Shown one piece after another: positions 56,843 through 64,000 of a stretch of DNA of 64,000 nt (position 1 is its first letter; every line of letters starts with the position of its first letter). A program made the translations under genes and the position numbers. The notes below the pieces were generated by a model. It saw nothing but the letters and a program-made list of their open reading frames with translations, was not told the DNA's origin and did not search any database. This DNA comes from CALKYB01 sp964510575 (GTDB lineage Bacteria > Bdellovibrionota_C > UBA2361 > SZUA-149 > CALKYB01): contig CAZECN010000002.1 of the NCBI GenBank assembly GCA_964510575.1, positions 62,001 to 126,000 on the forward strand, written 5' to 3'.

Positions 56843-57835
56843 ATGTCGAGGCGGGTTAATGTGTATTCGATTGGAAACGCAATTGTCGACCTACAGCTTA
56901 AAGTTTCTGAAGAAGCATTTAGTGAACTGGGCCTGGAGAAAGGTTCAATGAACCTAATAGATTCTTCTGAGCAAACAGCTTTGTTATCTCGTCTGGACAG
57001 CAAGGATATTAATAAGGCCAGCGGTGGTTCAGCGGCTAACTCAATGATTGCAGTTGCTCAACTGGGTGGTAGCGCAGCCTACGGTTGTCTGGTCGGAGAT
57101 GATGAATTTGGTAAGTTTTACTCCACGGAAATGAGTGAACTTGGCATAACCTTATATACGAACCCCGCTGAGGGAGGATCCACCGGTTCTTCGGTCATTT
57201 TAATTACACCCGATGCCGAACGAACTATGAACACCTGTCTCGGTGTTAGTGCAGAGTTTGGTCCAGAGCATATAAGCTCGAAAATAATGAAGGACTCGGA
57301 GTGGCTATTTATTGAAGGTTATCTTTTTTCTACCCCTAAGGGGCAGGAGGCCGTTCGTAAAGCTGTTTCAGTCGCAGGTAAGTGCGGAACCAGAATTGCG
57401 GTGACAGTTTCCGATGCTTTCATAGTCGATGTTTTTGGTGAACCTCTTCGGGAAACTCTGAAGTATGCTGATCTAGTTTTCGCTAACTATACAGAAGCTG
57501 AAAAATATGTGGGCTCTGGGGATGATGTCATTGGCCGTTTCCAAGAGGAATTTACCAACTCCGTTGTCACTAGGGGCAGCGAGGGGGCAGTGGTGAATTT
57601 TGATGGAGTCCGTTCAGAGATAGCCCCGGTTAAAACAGAGGCGGTGGATGACACTGGTGCAGGAGATATGTTTGCTGGTAGTTTTCTTTATGGAATCAGT
57701 AATGGCTATGATGGTCAGCAGGCTGGTAATTTAGCGAGTAAGCTATCTTCAAGGATAGTTTCAAAGCTTGGACCACGTTTAGAGAATGATCACTTGTCGG
57801 ATTTGGATAGTATTAAAGTTCAAATTGCGGCTTAG
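56843..57835 (+). CDS. PfkB-family carbohydrate/adenosine kinase
   Basis: The 330-residue ribokinase-fold enzyme has the first PfkB signature GGSAANSMIAVAQLGG (about 61-76), GCLVGDDEFGKFY, TGSSVILITPDAERTMNTCLG, and the C-terminal VDDTGAGDMFAGSFLYG with the catalytic Asp in the DTGAGD anion hole. The order and sequence (GNAIVDLQLKV at the start, RTMNTCLG) resemble adenosine-kinase-like bacterial PfkB proteins, but the substrate (adenosine or a sugar) is not certain. A good ribosome site precedes it. The HEAT/hydrolase fusion gene starts 13 bases after its stop. Confidence 0.88.
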   Translation: MSRRVNVYSIGNAIVDLQLKVSEEAFSELGLEKGSMNLIDSSEQTALLSRLDSKDINKASGGSAANSMIAVAQLGGSAAYGCLVGDDEFGKFYSTEMSELGITLYTNPAEGGSTGSSVILITPDAERTMNTCLGVSAEFGPEHISSKIMKDSEWLFIEGYLFSTPKGQEAVRKAVSVAGKCGTRIAVTVSDAFIVDVFGEPLRETLKYADLVFANYTEAEKYVGSGDDVIGRFQEEFTNSVVTRGSEGAVVNFDGVRSEIAPVKTEAVDDTGAGDMFAGSFLYGISNGYDGQQAGNLASKLSSRIVSKLGPRLENDHLSDLDSIKVQIAA

Positions 57836-57848
57836 GAATTAGGGTTTT

Positions 57849-59714
57849 ATGGCGCTCGATAATTTCGGCAAAGAAAAAATTGGAAAGCTCGCGCTAGGCC
57901 TCTTGTGCTTGGCTGTTTTTGGATTTTTCTTTGTTAGTACCTTTAATAAGACTGATAAGAAAGAGAGTGTCGATAGGCTTGCCCTTGAGAAAAAGAAAAA
58001 ACAGCAAGAATCTGAAAATCAGATTAAAGACCTTCGAGAGTTGCGTGAGAAGCTCGTTAAGGGCTCTGATTCCGATCAACTCAAAAACCCAGAGGATAGT
58101 TCAAAGTCTTTCAGGGAGATGTACGCTGAGCGTTTAAAGAGAAAAGAAGCCGAGGTTAAGGGTGTTGAGGGGTCAATTGGTAAGAGTGACCCTTCTCTTA
58201 GCCCTTTTCAGCGTGAAGTCGATGCTATGGATCAGATGTCCAAAGAGGCCACTGAGCGACGTAGACAGGGGAAAGACAACGTTAAAGAAATTTCGCTGCC
58301 TTTTTTGGATCGAGATTCTAAAGAGAGTGCCAAAGGAAAGGATGTCGCTGATGGCGATATTAAAAGAGTTGATCGTAGAACTGAACAGTCTAAGAAGTCA
58401 CCTTTTTCCGACCTTATTGCCCAAATTAATTCAAAAAAACCTAGTGAGGCTGTGGTCGAAAGACGAAAATTGTTGGAGGCCTTATTTAGAAAAACTGGGG
58501 ATGCGGATCTATCAACTGCGTTGATTGCAGGTGAAACATTTTTGTCTGAGAGCAGAAATGAACATAGAGAATACTTAGCGACTACCCTCAAAGATGGTGG
58601 GGGGAATACTCTTCAAAAACTTTTTTTAATTAAAGCTTTGGGTAAAGTTGGGGATGAAAGTTCTATTAAAGCCTTAAGATTCGAGTACAGTCACGCCTCT
58701 GATGAAATCGTCAGACAAGAATTGGTTAAGGCCGTTGGACAGATTGGTCATTCCAGTGGAGAGACTTTTTTGAACCAAATATTGGCTGGCAACTTGGCTC
58801 AGTCTAGTGAAGTGGTCAAACTTGTTTATGCCGCTTTTGCTAGGATCGGCAGTCCTTCAGCGAAAAATCGTCTTTTCAATTTGAATAGTGCAACGAATAA
58901 GAGAAGTGACCCAGCAGAGAAGGCAGCAATAGCTAAAGCCTATAGCGTTGTTGCTGGCCAAGTTGATAATGACGCAATAGATAAGGGCATACCTGGTGGG
59001 AGTAAGCTTAATCTGAGGTATCGAGGGACAGAGTATTTTTTCTATCATCCAGCTTTTAGAGATGCTGGGCTGGCAAAGCCTTGGCTTCTCGTTTGCGTTC
59101 ACGGCTCCCTAATGAGAGCAGAGGAAATTTTTGATCTTTGTCGAAAGGGATCTAAGAATAGAAATGTGGCAGTTCTTGCACCAGTATTTGACCATTTTTC
59201 TTATCCCGACTTTGGTTTTTTTGATCGCCATTCCTCAGACCTGCGGGCAGATTTAAGGTTTTGGGAGATTATTGAGCATGTTGCAGAGATAGCTGGGGTT
59301 CAAACTCGCGAGATGTTTATTTATGGAGAGGAAAGAGGGGGAGATTTCGTCTCTAGGATTGTTATGAACCAGCCAGGTAGATTTAGTCGAGCTGTAGCCT
59401 TTAATGCTGACTACCCAAGATTGACAGGTGATAAGTTAGTGCCAGAGGGATTAAAGCCTTCGCCTCTTTTTCCGGATTTAGAATTTGATACTTATGGTTT
59501 TATTAGAACTGACTTCTTAATTTTAACACCATCTAGCGGAGGTTCCAGGACAAGAGGCTCTTTTTTTAAAAATCTGACAAAGGAGTCGATTAGAAAAGGC
59601 TACACTATGAGAATTTCAACCAAAGAGACTGGTGCAAAGAAGTTCGGTGTTAAGCCAGGTTTAGACTATTTGTTTAAGAATAGGCCTAAGGGAATGAAGT
59701 ACCAGCGCAACTAG
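57849..59714 (+). CDS. Membrane-anchored HEAT-repeat protein fused to a degenerate alpha/beta-hydrolase
   Basis: The 621-residue protein has one helix (about 12-32), a charged coiled coil (about 36-185), a HEAT-like helical repeat region (about 195-370, with QKLFLIKALGKVGDESSIKAL and RQELVKAVGQIGHSSGETFL), and a C-terminal alpha/beta-hydrolase domain (about 385-621). The hydrolase part has the oxyanion strand WLLVCVHGS and the region FIYGEERGGDFVSRIV, where the nucleophile elbow G-x-S-x-G should be; residue 495 is Glu, not Ser. It is thus probably a non-catalytic binding domain or uses another residue. Linked to the PfkB kinase gene by 13 bases. I know no named family with this architecture. 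Confidence 0.75.
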   Translation: MALDNFGKEKIGKLALGLLCLAVFGFFFVSTFNKTDKKESVDRLALEKKKKQQESENQIKDLRELREKLVKGSDSDQLKNPEDSSKSFREMYAERLKRKEAEVKGVEGSIGKSDPSLSPFQREVDAMDQMSKEATERRRQGKDNVKEISLPFLDRDSKESAKGKDVADGDIKRVDRRTEQSKKSPFSDLIAQINSKKPSEAVVERRKLLEALFRKTGDADLSTALIAGETFLSESRNEHREYLATTLKDGGGNTLQKLFLIKALGKVGDESSIKALRFEYSHASDEIVRQELVKAVGQIGHSSGETFLNQILAGNLAQSSEVVKLVYAAFARIGSPSAKNRLFNLNSATNKRSDPAEKAAIAKAYSVVAGQVDNDAIDKGIPGGSKLNLRYRGTEYFFYHPAFRDAGLAKPWLLVCVHGSLMRAEEIFDLCRKGSKNRNVAVLAPVFDHFSYPDFGFFDRHSSDLRADLRFWEIIEHVAEIAGVQTREMFIYGEERGGDFVSRIVMNQPGRFSRAVAFNADYPRLTGDKLVPEGLKPSPLFPDLEFDTYGFIRTDFLILTPSSGGSRTRGSFFKNLTKESIRKGYTMRISTKETGAKKFGVKPGLDYLFKNRPKGMKYQRN

Positions 59715-59735
59715 TTTTTAAGCGCTCACAAAAAC

Positions 59736-60026
59736 TTAGAGGGATTTGGATAGCCAGATCAACATCAGCTCGGCCCATTTTTCAAATGAGCCTCTTTGGG
59801 AAACTTTTTTTCTTCCTAGCACTTCGCTTAAGACCCTTTCATTGACCCGAGATTCTTTGACCCACATCAACTCGTTTCTAAGCCTTCTTACTTTTTCTTC
59901 CGATTCAAACTCCTTGAAGACTCGAGCTGCTTTCTGATCATTACCTTGCAAGCTTTTACCATAGCGAGTTTGGTAAAACTTAATCATTGGAACATGTCTG
60001 ATGCTTCTTTCTAGTTTTTCTTCCAT
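59736..60026 (-). CDS. Hypothetical 96-residue basic helical protein
   Basis: The protein is rich in Lys, Arg and Glu, with predicted helices (DQKAARVFKEFESEEKVRRLRNELMWVKE and a C-terminal WAELMLIWLSKSL). There is no signal, cysteine pair or known motif. It is convergent with the HEAT/hydrolase gene (stops 21 bases apart) and divergent from the exported protein at 60207. Small size and lack of family make the call tentative. Confidence 0.5.
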   Translation of the reverse strand: MEEKLERSIRHVPMIKFYQTRYGKSLQGNDQKAARVFKEFESEEKVRRLRNELMWVKESRVNERVLSEVLGRKKVSQRGSFEKWAELMLIWLSKSL

Positions 60027-60206
60027 AGTCAGAAAATTTGTAAATCTTAATTCATAAATACGTCTATCTGGGGATTAAGATGCGTCGTCAGAATAAACAG
60101 ATGCGATAAGAGATTTTTCCTCAAATTAGGCTAGTAAGAAGGCATAATTAGGGGTAGCTTGACCTTGTAGCAGGACATTAACTCATTCTCACTAGGAGCC
60201 TAAACA

Positions 60207-60734
60207 TTGGCCAGAAAAGAGCGTGCTTTACTTAAGTATTTGGCTTCAGCCATTTGTTTTATAATTGGACTCGTCTTGATTCTAGATGCGACTAGAACTA
60301 ATCAAGTTGACCAAGCATCACAACAAGTCCCTGCTTCGAGATCCCAGACAAAGGCCTCTTCCTCAACTGTTACGAAGTCTACTATAGATACCCAAGAGTC
60401 TTCTGGCTTGACCGCTGGTAGTTTATGCAGAAATGTTCTTGAAACTTGCACGGCCAAGATAGCTTTTCAGTCTAATGACTGTAACAAAGAGGCGGCGAAA
60501 ATTGAGGTTGAGCAACTTTTAGTAGAGCCCTTAAAAAATATTCATTGTCAGGATATTTATGATCGTATGGAAGACTCCTGTCCAGAAGGTTGTCGTGTGG
60601 ATACTGCTAGGTCAATTATTTTACCGGCGGATGTTCAATTCCGTTTTGACGATGATGAACGTGATATCTCAGGATGCCAAGTTTCTGGGGAGAGGTTGGT
60701 TAATATACGAGGAGTTTGTGTCTCTTCCGGTTGA
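60207..60734 (+). CDS. Hypothetical anchored protein with cysteine-rich periplasmic domain
   Basis: The start is TTG 60207 with AGGAG eight bases upstream. The 175-residue protein has one N-terminal helix (about 11-28), a Ser/Thr/Gln linker (about 30-70) and a compact domain with nine cysteines (LCRNVLETC, NDC, HC, SCPEGC, SGC, GVC), suggesting several disulfides or metal binding. No family is recognised. A palindromic repeat (copy B) begins 12 bases after its stop. Confidence 0.65.
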   Translation: MARKERALLKYLASAICFIIGLVLILDATRTNQVDQASQQVPASRSQTKASSSTVTKSTIDTQESSGLTAGSLCRNVLETCTAKIAFQSNDCNKEAAKIEVEQLLVEPLKNIHCQDIYDRMEDSCPEGCRVDTARSIILPADVQFRFDDDERDISGCQVSGERLVNIRGVCVSSG

Positions 60735-60745
60735 AATTCCTAGTT

Positions 60746-60968
60746 TATACTCAACCTACTTTAAATTTCGTCTTTTAAGGGAGTGGGCGGGTTGAGTATA
60801 CTGCGCCTAAAACTCTCTAAAACGTGATTAGCGTTTTTCTATTAGGCTCTCCAAATATCTCGATTTTTCGTGTTAATAATTAATTTAGACAAGACCTAAA
60901 GGTCTTGAGAAGCATATTTAGAGGTTGAGTATATAGTTTTTTGGCCTCGCCTGCACTCGGCTTATACT
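60746..60968. repeat. Palindromic dispersed repeat, copy B
   Basis: This copy aligns with 746-1001: it begins TATACTCAACCTACT, has the complementary GGTTGAGTATA about 40 bases later, ACTGCGCCTAAAACTC, AGCGTTTTT, the perfect CAAGACC-TAAA-GGTCTTG hairpin (60890-60907), AGAGGTTGAGTATAT and TTTTTTGGCCTCGC, ending GCTTATACT two bases short of the GT4 stop codon. It is 33 bases shorter than copy A because of a missing internal segment. Confidence 0.8.
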
Positions 60969-60970
60969 AC

Positions 60971-62047
60971 TCAAACCTCATTAAGCGATTTGTAGATTTC
61001 TATATGTTGTCTAGCCACGGCCTTGGGGGTGAACCATTTTTCAAACTCAGGTGATTTATTTAGTGAGACACCGGGAGGATGCTTATCAAAGGCCTCGTTT
61101 ATCGCTTCTTCAAAAGAATCAACTGAACCTTTTTCCCCATAAAAAACAGGGTAATCTATCAATTTACTAAGTGCTTCCTGAATACCTGCCAACTTAGTGC
61201 AGACAATCGGCACACCAGAGGAAGCAGCCTCCAGAATCACAGTTGGCACTCCTTCATGGTCGGAGCTTAGTAAAAGTAGATCAGCATTGGCAATTAAGGA
61301 CCCTGCATCTTTTCTAAAACCTAAGAATTTTATTTTATTATCAAGCTCTGTTTGTTTGGCAATTAGTCTTAGATTTTCTTCCTCAGGGCCATCACCGACT
61401 ATGTCCAGAACAGCATCTATCTTTACTCCCAGCATCGCTTTAATAGCGATATCAACTCTCTTAATTGGAACCAAGCGACCGACGATTACTATTTTAGCTT
61501 TAGATTCTTTATCTGACTTTGAACGAGTTTCTCCTGAAACTTGAGCACAGTTGAGAACAGTGAATTGTTTTTCTAAATCTAAAAAAGAAAGCTCAGATGC
61601 TAATGTGTTTGAGATAGTTATTATTCCGTCTGAAATATAGCGAGCTAAAAACGACTGCAAGCATAAAAATATCGAAGACTTGATCTGTTTGAAACCTGAA
61701 TAGACCTCTGAAAGTCCGTGGTACATTGTTATGAATTTGGCCTTGTACTTCCGCTTCAGAGCATAGGCGATAAAAGCCTCCTTATAGCCGTGACTAACCA
61801 CTAGGTCAGGAGGTTTGCGGTCAGTACTCTTTTTGGAATCTTTGACCATTTTTACAAAGCCAGTTTGCTCTTTGACTAGGTGGACTTCTATCCCTAGGTC
61901 TTCTAAACGATCGTGGAGAATTCCCTCATTAAAAAGCATAGCCTCCACTTCAAGACTTTTCTCCTCTCGCAGAGCTTTAAGTAACAAATAGGCTTGGGTC
62001 TCTGCTCCTGCCCATAAGTCACCAGAAATTATATGAAGAATTCTCAA
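60971..62047 (-). CDS. Glycosyltransferase family 4 (group 1) protein
   Basis: The 358-residue GT-B enzyme starts MRILHIISGDLWAGAETQAYLLLKAL, typical of GT4 acceptor domains. The C-terminal donor domain has KIVIVGRLVPIKRVDIAIKAM, LDIVGDGPEEENLRLIAK, FLGFRKDAGSLIANADLLLLSSDHEGVPTVILEAASSGVPIV, including the E-x7-E nucleotide-sugar motif. It probably adds a hexose to a surface glycan. It is divergent from the flippase/GT2 fusion gene, and the two likely belong to the same polysaccharide or glycolipid pathway. The repeat copy B abuts its 3' end. Confidence 0.9.
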   Translation of the reverse strand: MRILHIISGDLWAGAETQAYLLLKALREEKSLEVEAMLFNEGILHDRLEDLGIEVHLVKEQTGFVKMVKDSKKSTDRKPPDLVVSHGYKEAFIAYALKRKYKAKFITMYHGLSEVYSGFKQIKSSIFLCLQSFLARYISDGIITISNTLASELSFLDLEKQFTVLNCAQVSGETRSKSDKESKAKIVIVGRLVPIKRVDIAIKAMLGVKIDAVLDIVGDGPEEENLRLIAKQTELDNKIKFLGFRKDAGSLIANADLLLLSSDHEGVPTVILEAASSGVPIVCTKLAGIQEALSKLIDYPVFYGEKGSVDSFEEAINEAFDKHPPGVSLNKSPEFEKWFTPKAVARQHIEIYKSLNEV

Positions 62048-62161
62048 TTTATTGTAGGTTGTCTAAATTAGAGTCTAATCCTATTTTCCGAAAATCGTAA
62101 CCTTTCAAGTAGGAGTTGTCGATGTTTTCACAAACAAATGTAAGGTTAAAAGACAGCTAAA

Positions 62162-64000
62162 GTGTCTGAGTTGAATAATAATTCATTACCAGAAACTCCC
62201 ATAGACAAGGTTAAGCTACTTGTGGGCTTGGCTATTTCTAGTTTTGCTCTATGGTGGGTGCTCAGCCTTACTGATCTTGATAAGTTAAAATCCTCCTTCA
62301 TGGAGGCGAACTTTAAGTTAATCTTGCTTGCTGCAGTTATTATGCTGCTAGGGTATTTTCTTAGAGCTCTGCGCTGGCCTCTTTTTTTCGATCGATCAGC
62401 TCCTTCTCTTAAAGACTCATGGAAATGCCTAATTGTTGGTTTCTTCATGAACAATATTTTACCAGCTCGAATTGGCGAGTTTGTTCGAGCTCATCTTGGT
62501 GGAAGAGCCACAGGGCTCAGCAGAAGTACAGTTTTAGCCACAGTTGCTGGAGAGCGTTTAGCAGATGGACTTTGCATAAGTTTGATATTTGCCGTCTTTT
62601 TCTTCATCTCTTCGGGTCTTGAAGACAGTTCTAGTGCTGGTCAGCTGTTTAAGGTGGCATTGCTTTTTGGATTAGCTGGAATTTCGACTATTTTAATCTT
62701 GTTCAAAAGAGAGCAAGTTTTTGTTCTGGTAGAGAAGTTAACTCAAATCATGCCTGGCACATTCTCTCACTATGCTGTTGAGAAAGCTAAGAAGTTTATT
62801 GAGGGTTTGGAGCCAATGCTTCAGCCAGCTAAACTTATTAAAATATCGGCTTGGTCTATAGTAGTGTGGTTAGTTGAGCTGTCCGTCTATATTCTAATCT
62901 CTAAGAGTTTTGGCTTGGAAATCGGTTTGGGCCGAGCTGCTTTGTTTATGGCGGCTGTTAATTTCAGTTCATTAATACCTGCAGCCCCAGGAGGGATCGG
63001 TGTCATTGAAGCATTGGCCACTGCGAGTCTTGTTTCTGTGGGTATCGAGCGAGAAGTAGCGCTATCAATGGTAGTAGTTCAGCACTTGATTCAAATTTCA
63101 GTTGTAGGCTTGCCAGGTGCCCACTATTTCTTTCGGAACTTACGCGGGAAAATACCGGTTGAAGCCGAGAGCTGGGAAAAGGAAGAAGGAGAAGAGTTTT
63201 CTGATGTTAGTCAGGAAGTTCCTGAGAGAGTTCCTGCAGGTACTATTAAGAAAAAAAGTCCGGGCTCTGGTATTTGGTTATCGGTGGTGATTCCTGCTTA
63301 TAACGAAGAGGAGCGCATTTCTAAAACTTTGGTTTCAGTAAGTGATTACTTGAATGGAAGGGGAGGGAATTACGAGATCGTTGTAGTCGACGATGGTAGT
63401 CTTGACCAAACTTCTAAAGTGGTTGCTGGTTTTGAAAAATTAAACCCAAAAGTTAAGTTGTTTTCTTATGGGGAGAACAGAGGCAAAGGCTATGCCTTGC
63501 GGTTTGGAGTCAAGAATTCCAAGGGAGATTTGGTCCTAATTAACGATGCGGATGGAGCTTCCCCAATTGAAGAAGTTGAGAGGCTAGAGAGCGCGCTGAA
63601 TAAAGGTGCGCAGATAGCGATTGGATCTCGAGCATTGATCTCCAGAGAAACCGCAGTCAATACTGTCTGGTATCGTAAAATACTTGGGCAGGTCTTTAAC
63701 GGTTTTGTGAACTTTATGGTCCTGCCGGGTATCGCTGATACTCAATGTGGCTTTAAGCTTTTCGAAAAGAAGATTGCTAAGGATCTATTTGATCGTCAAC
63801 GAGCAGAAGGCTTTTCTTTTGATGTTGAAATTTTATTCCTAGCTAGGAAGTCGGGATATAAGATAGCTGAGGTCCCTATTAACTGGGCCAATGTTGCAGG
63901 TTCGAAGGTTAATCTGGTTCGTGACTCCTTCTATATGGGAGTAGACGTGATAAAATTTAGAATTCGCGACTGGGCTGGAGTCTATAATAGTAGCAACTAA
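62162..64000 (+). CDS. Flippase-like (LPG synthase TM/AglD) and GT2 dolichyl-phosphate-glucosyltransferase-like fusion
   Basis: The 612-residue protein is complete, with TAA at the last three bases of the window. The N-terminal half (about 1-330) is an eight-helix YbhN/AglD-type domain (UPF0104) with NILPARIGEFVRAHLGGRATGLSRSTVLATVAGERLADG and PAAPGGIGVIEALATASL. A linker leads to a GT-A family 2 domain (about 375-612): LSVVIPAYNEEERISKTL, EIVVVDDGSLDQT, GKGYALRFGV, LVLINDADGASPIEEVERL and DTQCGFKLFEKKIA, resembling polyprenyl-phosphate glucosyltransferases (DPG_synthase). It should make and perhaps flip a lipid-linked sugar. The start is GTG without a clear ribosome site. Confidence 0.9.
   Translation: MSELNNNSLPETPIDKVKLLVGLAISSFALWWVLSLTDLDKLKSSFMEANFKLILLAAVIMLLGYFLRALRWPLFFDRSAPSLKDSWKCLIVGFFMNNILPARIGEFVRAHLGGRATGLSRSTVLATVAGERLADGLCISLIFAVFFFISSGLEDSSSAGQLFKVALLFGLAGISTILILFKREQVFVLVEKLTQIMPGTFSHYAVEKAKKFIEGLEPMLQPAKLIKISAWSIVVWLVELSVYILISKSFGLEIGLGRAALFMAAVNFSSLIPAAPGGIGVIEALATASLVSVGIEREVALSMVVVQHLIQISVVGLPGAHYFFRNLRGKIPVEAESWEKEEGEEFSDVSQEVPERVPAGTIKKKSPGSGIWLSVVIPAYNEEERISKTLVSVSDYLNGRGGNYEIVVVDDGSLDQTSKVVAGFEKLNPKVKLFSYGENRGKGYALRFGVKNSKGDLVLINDADGASPIEEVERLESALNKGAQIAIGSRALISRETAVNTVWYRKILGQVFNGFVNFMVLPGIADTQCGFKLFEKKIAKDLFDRQRAEGFSFDVEILFLARKSGYKIAEVPINWANVAGSKVNLVRDSFYMGVDVIKFRIRDWAGVYNSSN

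Overview
The window is 64 kb of a Gram-negative bacterial chromosome. It encodes outer-membrane beta-barrels, several lipoproteins with clear lipoboxes, GmhA for LPS heptose, DsbD-type electron transfer, Tat-like signals and an exosortase. Base composition is moderately AT-rich, and GTG/TTG starts are frequent (aroE, metF, the DUF481 gene, the O-antigen ligase gene, the kinase, the terminal fusion gene). The mix (exosortase, DUF1800/DUF1501 pair with a polyserine linker, acetoacetyl-CoA synthetase plus HMG-CoA lyase, Na+/alanine symporter) fits a free-living aerobic heterotroph, plausibly marine and proteobacterial in the broad sense; I cannot name the phylum. A run of 100 N (19681-19780) shows a draft or metagenomic scaffold joined across a repeat. 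There is no phage, transposase, CRISPR array, rRNA or recognisable tRNA.

Layout. 0-2 kb: truncated renalase-like flavoprotein, a palindromic intergenic repeat, and two small exported/membrane proteins. 2-7 kb: TPR-like membrane protein, aroE, then a zinc-type module (Fur-family regulator and CxCC GTPase, each preceded by a TTGCAA-N5-TTGCA palindrome), gmhA and a MerR-like regulator. 7-16 kb: lipoprotein, TauE exporter, acnA, DUF481 barrel, rarA (its 5' coding region contains an intrinsic-terminator structure), mgtE. 16-20 kb: metallophosphoesterase, VanZ-like protein, exosortase, three copies of a hairpin-arm repeat, and between them a structured, terminator-ended transcript carrying a 28-codon ORF. 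20-30 kb: four-gene operon aacS-hmgL-phosphodiester glycosidase-trmH, then glpD, metF, pgi. 30-44 kb: barrel protein, DsbD/ScsB, O-antigen ligase, sodA, crcB, thiolase-thrS, orphan ABC permease, unusual Rieske protein, alanine symporter, fabD. 44-56 kb: REC-histidine kinase, dapB, membrane proteins, methyltransferase, DUF1800-DUF1501 operon, SGNH hydrolase, sigma-28-like factor. 56-64 kb: PfkB kinase with a HEAT/alpha-beta hydrolase fusion, small proteins, second copy of the first repeat, a GT4 glycosyltransferase and a flippase-like/GT2 fusion.

Functional links. HMG-CoA lyase makes acetoacetate, AacS activates it and the thiolase at 36.7 kb splits it, so leucine/ketone-body carbon can enter the TCA cycle where AcnA acts. 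Exosortase, VanZ-like protein, O-antigen ligase, GT4 and flippase-GT2 genes together indicate surface polysaccharide and protein sorting, although no PEP-CTERM substrate is visible. The least explained object is the 19.26-19.62 kb RNA: a 16-nt match to the 16S rRNA anti-Shine-Dalgarno tail, partly buried in a predicted helix that also covers the start codon.
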